Shown: positions 42,801 to 54,800 of the stretch, one piece after another
Numbering within the stretch: the first letter of the stretch is position 1
How the letters are laid out: every line of letters begins with the position of its first letter
From: Ditylenchus dipsaci
Taxonomy: Eukaryota > Nematoda > Chromadorea > Rhabditida > Anguinidae
Assembly (NCBI GenBank): GCA_004194705.1
Contig: SADC01001375.1
Span: 124,001 to 188,000, forward strand
Direction of reading: 5' to 3'
Length of the DNA stretch: 64,000 nucleotides
Notes under the pieces: model-generated
Told to the model about the DNA's origin: nothing
The model's database searches: none
What the model saw: the letters and a program-made list of their open reading frames with translations, nothing else
Position numbers and translations under genes: made by a program

Positions 42801-45800
42801 AACAATTGCTCCCTGTTCATAAAGGCATTCTTACCCTGCTCAGATAATAGAGACAACAATTATTTGACTTCAAAATTTATCGGGCTATAACCAACTTTAT
42901 TTTTCATTCTTTTGATCCAAGTGGACGACCACTTAGTTTAGTTAGTGCATGAATTATCCAGGAGAACTGAAGTTGGATCATAGAAAAACATTTTCAATTT
43001 TAAAAGTTCATTACAAGACAAAAATATTACTATCCGGATACCACTAAACTACTTCAGTACAACAAAACCAAGTGGTCGTCCACTTCGAGCAAAAATTTTT
43101 TCACATTTTTCATGTTCCAAAATCTGTTTTTTGGACTGATTCGGGAATTCTGAAGATGGTTGATAACAGTAAAATAAGGTTTATATGGTATTTTTCAGTT
43201 ATTGGGAAATAATTGAACTTGCCGAAACTAGAAAATAGCTTACAAAACGGCATTTCACCACTATCAAACCATCTTCAGCATTCCCGAGTTAGTCCAGAAA
43301 ATAGGTTTTGGAACCCAAAAAAATAAAAAAATATTTGATCCAAGTGGACGACCACTTGATTTGGTCGGTTCAGACTACAAAATTTGTCAAAATGTACGAA
43401 TTTGAAAAGTGTGGACCATTTTGTGTGTGGACCGATTTGGTATGGATCAGTTTGGTGTGGATCGATTTGCTTAACGCCCGTAAATGAATATACACGTAGA
43501 CGAGGGATACCTACCTCCAATTGTGGGGATCGCTTCAGTGAACTCAAAATTTTGATATTATCAAACCTGATTCACCTCATGATTTTACATTTGATAGCAT
43601 GGTTGGTTTTCGATTTAATTTTTTTTTCAAATTTTCAGGCTTAGGATTTCAGGCCATACATACACCTGACCAGAAGGTACCTACCCTGGGTTTTGGGGTT
43701 CGGATGGGTGAAATCGCGGTTTCGGTCCTATCAAATAGGATTTACCACACAATTTCACGTCGAAAATAAGGGTTTGAATGTGGTATGTTGACTGTGACTT
43801 TTCAAAGATTACTTCTACTACTTTTTTTGTACCCGAAGCGAATTGTCCCGGGAGGCGAATCGGCCCGGAGGCGAATTGTCGCGGACCCCACACACATATC
43901 TGAGACACAAATCACTCGAAAGTGACTCTGGATGCATAAAACATATGCATACCAGAGTTTATTTATGCGGTAGGCCCCAGAAAGTAAAAACCTGTTCAAA
44001 ATCTAGCATTTTTACCTATATTTTGCTTAAAAAAGGTAAAAATTTGGTCGAAAATACCCTAAAAAGACCACCTACCCTTAAGGGTTGGGTGGCAAATTTT
44101 TTCGATAAAATTCAACTTTTTTTCATTCAGAAAGTAATTAGAAATGCTTCTCGTATCTTGTTGTGCAGAAAAATTGAGTTCGAGGGGTGATTTTGGGTCA
44201 CTTTTCAAAAAAATCCGAGTATGGGGGGTTGAACTAAAGAAGTGCTACAACCATCATCTACCACTACGCAAGTACCATCACCTAGACACTTTACCTGGGT
44301 ACCAACTCCACACTACGACTATGGGACATAAAATTTCCTACATAACTAGAACCAAAAATTTCGATTCTGTGGGTGAATATTTAGAAAAGGTATCAGTGAA
44401 AATAAATGTCGCATCGTGGCATCCCACTTTCTAGCAAATAATATTGAAACAGTGATTTACCTTAGCTGGAAAAAGGACAACAACAATAACAGAAATCAGT
44501 TAGTTAACAAGTCAAAAACCTGTAAACTGAAACCGGGAACAATTGTCTCCTTTATAGCAGCAGGGAACAAACGGTCATTTCATATACCGTATTTCCTCTA
44601 ATAACTCACCCGGGTGAGTTATTTTTTGGATCGCTGAAAATCGGAAAAATTTGAGGTCGATCTCGAGATTTTTGGGTGAAAATATTAAATTTAAAAACCG
44701 GAATCGGTAGAGCTCGTGGGAGTTAAGAAAAGGCAATAAACAGCTTTGCAAAATATTTGTTCCGAGCTGAGATATAGGCCCTCAAAGTTGAGGGGGTGAG
44801 TTATTAGAGTAGGGTGAGTTATTAGAGGAAATACGGTATGCCGTGAACAAACGTCCCTTTTATGGAGGCTTGAGAGTCAAAAATGCGCGCACTCACTTAC
44901 CTTAGAAATAATTACGAGCAAAACTCTTGTCCATAAAATGCATATACCGTAATTCCTCTAATCGAAGTCCTTCCCAAAAGTGGTATTTTCAAAAATTATT
45001 CTTCACTTTTTTAACCGACTTTTCGGTTTTGAGCCTGATGCATGTTATATACCAAAATAAAGCCCAGATTCCCAGCTACATTTTGATAAATAACATGCAT
45101 TAGGTTCAAAACCGAAAAGTTGGTCAAAAAGGCGAAGAATAATTTCCAAGAGCACCACTTTTAGGGAGGGCTTCAATAATTAGAGAAAATACGGTAGAGG
45201 CTTTTTGCTACGGCCTATGTTGAAAAACATGGTAATAAAGCCAAAAAATACAATCATCTTTTTTTATTTATGCCATAACAGTGGTCTTTTTTGTTCCTTC
45301 CCCCTCTCACAGCCCTTATTCCATTTTAAAATGTTTTTAATTTAAAAAAAGATTTTTTTTAATTTTCTGGATTTTTCACCTTTGGGTACCTAAAAAAGCA
45401 ATTTTCTCTTTCACAGAATCTGTTGACTATTTCCCGTGAAAATCGGGGTCGATAAACACGAATATGCAATTGGGTTTGGAAAATTCCGGACAAAAAATGG
45501 TCAGCGGTGGGGGAGGAAGTCAAGTAAAGTGTTACCAAAATGCCTTGGTCCTCCCTCTGTGACTTTCTGGGAAAAGAGTTTCAGTGGGGTTCAGCCCGGT
45601 TACCCCCATTCCCCTGGATACCTTTCTTGTCTTTTTAGAAAAGTAGCAAACTCACAGTGCCTCCGGAGCCTTCAATAACAGGAGCAGTGTGGACAGTGAC
45701 TGTCACAGTCCTTTCCTGTGATCCCAGTGCATTTGTAGCCACACATTTGAACTCGCCCCTGTGTTTGTCAGACACCTCGTCCAGTATCAGGGCATTGTCC

Positions 45801-48800
45801 TCGTCCAAAACCGCGTCCTCGAACTCCTGTCCATTGAGATACCACTGGACTTGTGGCTCAGGCTCGCCTTCCACCTCGCAAGGCAGGGTGATAGTGTCGC
45901 CCTGGACCAAACTGAAAGAATTCTGACTGCGAGCTATACTTGGGATGGTGTGCACCACAACTTTGGTCTGTTTCTCGGTCTCTCCAGCAGCATTGATGGC
46001 GGTACAGATGTAACTGAAAAGTTAAAGAATTTATGGTTCCATCTAGGTTGAATTCATATCTTGGTTACTGGCTCTCGAATGGGTCCTTATCTCTCTCGGA
46101 CCATTTCCCCCAACAATATTTATACCCCCTCACTCAGAAATGGTCATAAGCTTTAGCTACAATGATGTGTAGTCATTTCACCGAAAAAAGTCTCAACTTT
46201 TTAAATTTGACTTTATTCCGCGTTCTGTTTTTGGTTTTTTACTGATTGTATACATAAGTTTTAGCCTGTTGCTCGCGTTTGTGCCTTGTGTTGATCCTAC
46301 ATACGTTTTTAAAATGAAGACACGAACCACTAATTTTTTTAACAGAGAGGAAAAGTTATGGCTACTTCCGAGTGAGGGATATGAAAAAAACCGCATTTAT
46401 TATGTCTAAATCAGGGGTGCGCCGAGATTCTCCGTACTTTTTCTCTTTCGATTTACGCTAGTTTCGACACATTCTGGTCGCATACTTTTGGTCATATTTC
46501 AACAAAAAAAAATTAAAATTTGCATTCGATTTGTGAGAAAATTTTTACTTGGGTTCATCTACTTGGGTGTCTCGAAACAATTCTTTGGATCTTTTTGTAA
46601 ATATATCTTTATCGATTTTCAATGGTATTTTAAAAACCCCGAAAGTTTCATAAAAACCGCTGCGAACTGCAATTGTTCAACATATAGGCGTTCCCCAAAT
46701 CTGGATGTTGGTCAGGGTAAGAATCAAACTCGCAAGTAATATTTGAAAAATACATCACAAATATTAAACCTACTTTCCTCCATGAACACTCCCAACCTGG
46801 CTGATTCGCAAGGTATAGTTCCTCTAAAAAAGTACTTAAAACCTCAAATTCCTCAAAAACCCCCAAAACCACCTACCAATACTTGATATTCAGGCGAGGT
46901 AATCGCCAGAGAGTCAAGTGTCCAGATGACCTTAGGTTGGGGTTGTCCTGGAGGCACGACCACAGGGCAGGGGATGTCTAGGCGCTCTCCAGCTCTAGCC
47001 ACCAACTTTTCCTCCTGACCATCTGCAGATCCACTGGAGTCCATCATCAGGATGGTGGGCTTTTCTAAAGAGCAGGAAACAACCAAAAAATGTGCACCAC
47101 CAAATCATAATTGAACTAAGCGAACTAAAAGTCAGAACTTTTTGCCACAAAAAACGAGTGCAATTTAGGATGGGTGGGCACTGCACAACGGACACGGCAA
47201 ACTGGTGCAGCAGTGTTTAGACATGTTTTTTTTTGGTTTTTGGGTAGTAAGTTTCTGAGTTTTAGTCGGGATGTTCGAGTGGTAGTGGTAGACTTACTGA
47301 TTAGTTTGACTTGTACACTGACGGTCGCATTGCCAGCTGGACTGATGGCTTGACATGAGTATTGTCCAGCATCTTGAGTGGTGCCTGATTTGAGCATTAG
47401 AGAACCGTCTGGTTGGATCTGAAAAATTGGATTGGCTTGGTTTTTTGTGAAAATTTGAACCTGAAAACAGTCTCGCAAGTTCGATCCCGCCTAAGGCAAG
47501 GAAGTTTTTTGCGAATTTTTTTGAATTTTAGCTATTTATTCCGTTTGATACCCCACATTTTGGTCAAACAATCTTCTAAATTTTTTGCCCAAATAAGTCA
47601 TTTAAATAACAAAAAATGGCTGAAACTCACCCATTAAAATGCTTATTTTTTCCAATAAAAATTCTCGATGGAAAAACAAGTCGAAAAATCTAACATTTTC
47701 AATACCTACAAACCTCAGCACTTGGCGGACTGGCTTCAAACTTCTGACCATCTTTAAGCCAGTGAATTTTGGGTTTTGGGTTGCCCATCAACACAATACA
47801 ATTGATTCTCAGGTCTTGACCTTCAATCAATTGCATCTCCGAGGGACATGAGCCAGGATAGGACTGACTGCAAAAATAGCACAAGCTTAGAAAAATTCTA
47901 CTAAAATTCAATTACCAAGGCCAGTAACTGTTAGCAAAGTTTGTCTTTGTTGATCACCGAAACTGTTTTTAGCCACACAGCTATATCTGGCTTGGTCTTC
48001 CAATTGGACAGCTGAAAGTAAGGATATAATTTTTCCCCAAACATGGCTCAGACAGATCTGTTTGAGTCATTGGACAAAAAAAATTGGAAAATTAGGTAGA
48101 AGAACGGTCAGTTGGTCAAAGGTTTTTTATTTTTGATAATTTTTCCAAAAAAGCACCTTTTATGTGGATCTTTTTGTGTAGATCCCTAGTAGCTTAAATT
48201 GCCTGAGGAATCCGAATTACAAAACTGAGATGCTTGTTTGCCGATATATGTCTTAAAGTAGGAGTGACAATATTACAAATGACAGCATCCTACTTTAATT
48301 AGGGCATGCCCGTGCCCTACATGTAGAAAAGGCAGGGACCAGCACTTTTTTCTTTCTCGATCAAGTTTTACATGCGTTCTTATCCAGTTTTTTTTTTCGA
48401 GTTTTCTGCCTAGTTATAAAAAGTAGTATAAAGTCGTCAATATTAGATTTGACGCAACGAGTGTAGATGGAAGATTTTAAAAAATTGCTGGTCCCCCACC
48501 TTAACTTTTTGAAACGCACGGACATGTCCCTTTAATGGCCCAGTTTCACTTAGAAGTTCTACATGCTCTAAAGCCTTTCGTTTGAGTACATGGTACCATT
48601 CCAAATTCGTTAACTTTATGATCGTAGTGAGCACATCCTAAAGGCTTTAGGTGAATTCGTCAACGGTTAATTCGTCAACGAATTTCACTTGACAGGGTTT
48701 ATGCCTATGAATTCGATATATTTTTGATTATTTAATTTTTTGGCTAGCTTACGATAGTCAACGATTAATTGATTCCCGGTTAATTGATCTTTAGATAGCT

Positions 48801-51800
48801 GATCCCCGGTAGTTGGCGCTAGTAGCGAATACCCTACCCCCCCCCCCCACCCCCAAGCATCCGACCTTTAAAAATTGCTGTAACTACCCTCGCAAACAAC
48901 AAGTTTAGGCTTAGCCTTTAGGCTTGGGGGTAGGCCAGCGTACAGAAGTTGTGACTAATGAAGAGTTTGCGCACATTTTCCGGGGTCTGGAACATAAATT
49001 TGGTTACTTTTTACTAAAGTAAAAAAAGTGAAAATCGTTGGGGGATATTCGCTACTAGGGTCGAAATTTTTTATTTAGCCTAAAGTTTAAGTCAATATCT
49101 TTTTAGCTTCGAAATTGCAATAACTACTTTTTTTAATTGTCGAAATTTACTTTTTTTTAATTTTCATGCTTTCAATCGTCTGAAATAAAAATTCTACCCT
49201 GTAACAAGAGACTGTCATCGGGCAATATGACAAAGTGGTCGCCGAAGTCAGAGATAGGCACTCCATTTTTCAACCAACTAATGGTGGGCTTGGGAACACC
49301 CAATGCACGGCATTGTAGGCTTACTGACCGATCTATGTTAACATACACATGTTCTGGACTAGGCACTATGCTTGGTGCACCTCAACAAAAATCAGTTAAT
49401 CGAAGGCAACAGATGGCCAGAAACTACTTCCTATAGCCAGAGATACCGGCTTTATGTCAGATCCAGCCATATTCTCAGCTTTGCAAGCATAAGTACCAGC
49501 ATCCGACTCTTCAGCTGTCTAAAATTCCAAATGTTTTTATGTGAATTTTTATAGATTGTGAGACAGACTACCTACCCTGATGGTCAATCTGCCTTCTTGG
49601 ATGACCAAATATCGGTCCGAAGCGATTTCTCTACCGTTTTTGTACCTAGAAGGGTAGTGAGGATGTAGAAATTGAAAATTTCGTAGAAAGGGAAATTACA
49701 AACCAAGATATTTTTGGTGCAGGTGTTCCAACAATTACCTAAATTATTCTAGGTATACTTGATTGAGAATTTTGTAAAAAAATAGAGAACACGGTAAGGT
49801 ATTCTCTTGGAAATTTCCGAAAACAATCCCGAAAACATAGAAATTATCGAAATATTGGTAACTTTCCTTGGAATATTCCCGACATCTAAAATCCGGGGAA
49901 TATTCTTAAGGTATCCGGCAATATTTCGTGATATATTTCTCAATCTCTCTTACGGAGCAAATTAGGTATACCCACCCCAGTCAACTTTGGTATACACACC
50001 CCGGTCAAAAATCAGCTTAGGGGACCAAGGCAAATTTTTTTTAATTTTTTCGTAAAAAATTTTTAATTTTTCAGAAAATTATTTTTTGTAAAAAGATTTA
50101 AAACTTTTTTACGAAAAAATTTACTTTGATCCCCAAGCTGATTTTTGACTGGGGTGTGTATACCGAAGTTGACTGGGTGGGTATACCGAAATTTAGCCCT
50201 CTCTTACAACCAAAAGCTATATAAATTACCCGACAGTCGATAATGACCAGGTCTCCTCGAGTGATCATTTGACGGTCCTGGGTTATATGCACTTCTGGAG
50301 GAACTGCAAAAGCATCAATTGCACACACACAACCAATAAATGAAAAACATACTCGCCAGTCGAACAGTGGCATAATCAGTCTTGATTCCGGCTGGATTAG
50401 TCGCTCTACAATTTTCAACGTCGTCAAATTTACAGTTACTTTGCATTTTACCTGCATTCATACACCCCGATGTCATCCGACTCCACATCGCTCACAAGCA
50501 GTTCGTCTGCAAATAGGAAGCATAAAAAGCTGGTGTTGAGGATGTATCGGGGAGCAAGGCAATGTCCCGAAACGAATAATTTGGGTAAAAGTACCAACAC
50601 AAACTCTTGAAATTGTAAAAAGTCTTGGTACTAAGAAATTGTACCCGAAAATCCCGGTCCCGAACTCATAAAGAACCCTGTTTTCTCATGGATGAAAAGT
50701 AGTCAAATCAACCAGTCTGATTGCTGGCAACCAACTCACTTTTATAGTTGACATAGAATTTGGAGTCAGGCACAATTTTCATTCCATCAAAGTACCAGGC
50801 CACATCCGGCTGAGGCACACCTCTGACATGGCAGCTCAGATTGAACATTGAGTCTTTGGCCACATAGACCTAGTAAACAAAGACAGTTTTCAGTTCCTCG
50901 AAAATATTGGTATACCTCAGTGGGGTATATTCGAGCCTCGGGGCCTCCATCACACTCAAATAAACGGTAGCTTCAGTCTGTCCACCTGATGTTCTAAAAT
51001 AACCGATTTCGTATATATTATTATTTTCAAGCAGCACTACCTAGCCCTGCAGATGTAGGCGCCAGCATCTTCATGAGTAGAATCCAGAATGCGCAAGGTT
51101 CCATTCGGCGACATGTACTGGAAAGGGAAATGGCGTGTAGATTCTTAGCGGTTCTTGGGACATTTTTTAAATTCCCGCCTTTTTCAATTTTTATAAATTT
51201 ATAAAATGTGGTTTGCCAGTTTTGTATTAATTTTTATTTAATTTTTGTATTGTTTTTTGCTTGCAATTAAACTTCATGGCTACCGTGCTGGCCAAGAAAT
51301 TCCCAGCATTTCAAACAGCCATAAATTTTTTCTATGTAGAAGAATATCGGTCTCCCAGTGTTGTGGAATTTCACCTATTCGGGCTATTTGGTAGGGTAAG
51401 TCCTCAACATAAACCACAGAGCACGAAAAGAAAAAAGATATTGTGAATATCTCATACCAATCAAACACAAATAAAAAAACGTTATTGGTAGAAATTTTAC
51501 ATCTACAAAAAGTTATGGCCGTTTGATACTGGAATTTCTTGCGTCATCAACTTCGTTGAATTTTTCTTTTGGGAGCTCATAAATTATCTTTTCTAGCTCG
51601 AAGGTCTACTAGGTCCAGTCCTGTTCAGTTATATTTTGGAAAAAAAATGCATCTTGAGTCTCCCTTGGATCACTTTTCAAAGTCTTGGCCTAATAGTAGG
51701 ATTAAAGTCTGGTTCTTATCATAAGAATCTTATGTCTAGTTGCAGTCTTTCTTCAGAATCTCCAGTCAAAAAATATATTTTTACCATAGGTATTTCCTTA

Positions 51801-54800
51801 CAATTTTAGCCGAATTTCCAATATGAACGCCTTTTCGTATCCAACGGATTTGTGCCTGCTCAATAGACTGAGTTCTACAGTGCAAATAGGCTGTTCCACG
51901 CAGGATCACTGACTCATTCCTAGTGGCTGTGATGTGAGGGGGCGGCTCTGAAATAGAACATTGAAGAAGACATTTGATATAAAAAAAATAGTGTGGTTAC
52001 ACCTTTGGAATCAAGGTAAGTGACAGCTGAGTGGTTGCCTGCAGTGCTCGCTACTTGGCAAACTAAAACAGAGAACACAATAAATTGTTATTAGGAAAAA
52101 TGTTAGGCTACTATAATGGCCTCGGTGAGCAGGTGTAACAGCATCAATGGTCCAGATAGAGGTGTCAGTATGTCTGAAAAAAAGAGATTAGGATTGCGCG
52201 GAATTTAAATTTTTGAAAATTATCTCGCTCTCCGAATTTTATTGAAGTGATCATCAAGTATTTTTGAACTATCTCGGATCATTATACTGATAAATTTAAT
52301 CGCCACACAGGCAGTATTTGGGAGCAGTGCGGAATAATGTAAAATAAACTACAGTGAACCGCCAAGATACTTGAGGTCGTCGATAATTCGGCGCTCTAGG
52401 ATGACCAGTTCCTCCAGTGTGCCGAATAATTTAGGGCCTACTGTGAGTAAGGGCAAAACATCCCAACATCTCGAAAATATTAACTTATAATTATCCTTTA
52501 ACAATAGGAGACCAGAACAGTTCCGACCCTATTAAATTGTCATATATCACATCCATCACTACAGTAGTACCGAAAGAAATTTAACTGTAACTAAAGCATT
52601 TCGGTACACACCCGTCAGTCAAAAAAAAGAGTTGGGGGCATACCTGCACGCTCAAAAAAATCGGCGCCAGCGCCGGCGCCAGGCTCGAAAAAATTTCGGC
52701 GCCGGCGCCTGGCGGCGCCGCCAGGCATTTTAAAAAACAGCGCCGGCGGCGCCGCCAGCGCCGGCGCTAGGTGGTCAAATTTTTGCCGCCGGCGCCAGCG
52801 CCAGTCGAAAATTTCGGCTCCAGCGCCATAAAAATGTTTTGAAATGTTTAGTGAGTGTTTTTGCTTTTTAATTCCAAAAATATCAATCAATGCAACACTT
52901 TTTTGTTTATTGATTAATTGCTCACTGTTTTAATGGTAAAAAAACGGTAAAGGGACGTTTCGCCCATTTTTGGACAAATGTCCAAATATGGGCGAAACGT
53001 TTCGCCCATATTTGGACATTTGTCCAAATATGGGCGAAACGCTAATTTTGCCTTGGTCCCCCCTGTTGATTTTTTTTACAAATTTTTATTTAGTCTAATT
53101 GCGTCAAAAACCGTTCCATAACACATTTTGCCTCGCTTTTAAAAAAAAAAAGATTGTATTTCAAACCAGAGCTTTTCCAAGTGAATGTGCTGATCTACTC
53201 GAGTGTTGGATGGAGGGTGTATTCGCCAGATCTAGAAAACAGTTGGCAAAAATCGAAACAGCAACAAGAGCTTCCATCTATTCCAATAACATTTGCTAAC
53301 AGTCATTTTGAAGTCGTTTTAAATGTTTGATTGTTATGATCGTTGTAAATAAATTTAGTGCGCCATACTTTGAAAAATTATGGGATTAATTTCAGTGAAG
53401 ATCGTGAATCCTGAAAAAACCCAAAAAATTCTAGTAGCACTTTGTTAGGCACTCTAAAAATAGCCCTTTCAGCAAAAAAACAGACAAATAATTATAAATC
53501 CAAAAATCGAAAACAAAACATGACATCAGCATATGTTTGGAAAATTCACAAAATGGTACGAGGTTTATAGATATAATCTCTTTTTTCGCTAAAAAAGCGA
53601 GGGAAAATGTGTTATGGAACGGTTTTTGACGCAATTAAACAAAATGAAAATTTGTAAAAAAAATCAACAGGGGGACCAAGGCAATATTAGCGTTTCGCCC
53701 ATATTTGGACAAATGTCCAAATATGGGCGAAACGTTTCGCCCATATTTGGACATTTGTCCAAAAATGGGCGAAACGTCTATGCACCAAAAAAACAATTCC
53801 TGCAAAAGTACTACAGAAAATTATAATTTGATTAAATGAGAGTTATAGACAAGAAGTCTTTTGCTATTTAAAAGAGTTGCTGCAGTAGATTTTTTTCGTC
53901 CAGTAGATACCATTGACATAATGCTAAACATGCGTTCAACCGCCCCTGAACTTGCTGGTATTGGCAGTACCGTATTTACTGTATTAACTCCCCAACCTCT
54001 AATAAGTCCCCATCCTACGGAGTCCGTAGTACGGACCTTATATCTCAGCCTAGAGCGAACATTTCGCAAATGTGTTTTTTGCGTTTTCTTAGTTGCCGCG
54101 AGTTTACCTGATAACACTTTAACAACCTGATTACACTTTTCAGATTTTGGTTGAGCACCCAAAAATCTCAAAATCGACCTCAAAATTTTTCGATTTTTTA
54201 GAGGTTGAAAAATAACTCCCCATGGGGACTTAACACAGTAAATACGGTATATCAAATGCTAGCTTAGAAGTTGATGGATAGATCTATAAAATTTTTTTAC
54301 AAATTTGAATTTCAGTCAAGTATTTTTGCATAACCTTTGAATGAGCTTTCCAAAAATCACCAGAATCACGTTCAATTTCCAGATTTTTGTTAGATATTTC
54401 CTCAAAAAATCTTGTTATTTGCTCCGTTTCACCCGCTCCAATAGGTTTTCTGAGCATGACAGTTCCAAAGCCGAAAATAGAAGGCTGTTCAACCACTTGG
54501 CTGTTCCACCACCCGGCGCCAGCGCCATCGCCGGCGCCAGCGCCAACGTCATAAAAAAAATCGCCGCCAGCGCCAGCGCCGGCGCCAGACTCCAAAAAAT
54601 TTCGGCGCCGGCGCCTGGCGGCGCCGCCAGGCATTTTTAAAAACAGCGCCAGCGCCGGCGGCAGCGCCAGCGCCGGCGCTTGGCGTCGGCGCTGGCGCTG
54701 GTGCAGGTATGGTTGGGGACCAACTTTTTTAAATTTTTTATGAAAAAATTTAAAGTTTCTTATGAAAAATAAATAAATAAATTTACAAAAAAAGGTTAAA

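Larger units (their letters stand above)
52640..54706. mobile_element. hAT-like element with GC-rich GGCGCC arms (probable)
   Basis: Inverted ends share CATACCTGCAC followed by dense GGCGCC/CGCCAGCGCCGG runs at 52660-52800 and 54515-54700. Between them lie the 3' exons of a hAT transposase (minus strand), the palindrome 52958-53778 and the TA-flanked element 53970-54247. The outer ends and duplication were not resolved. It sits in hemicentin intron 10. Confidence 0.5.

Noticed and set aside
51261..51468. Opposed frames of about 60 codons between hemicentin exons 13 and 14
   Set aside because: They overlap each other on both strands, lack splice support and resemble no family; the Ig domain is complete without them.
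53099..53299. Frame with [20 protein letters not shown] as a gene
   Set aside because: It lies in the loop of a palindromic repeat, has no recognised homologue and no promoter or splice context; noted with the repeat only.
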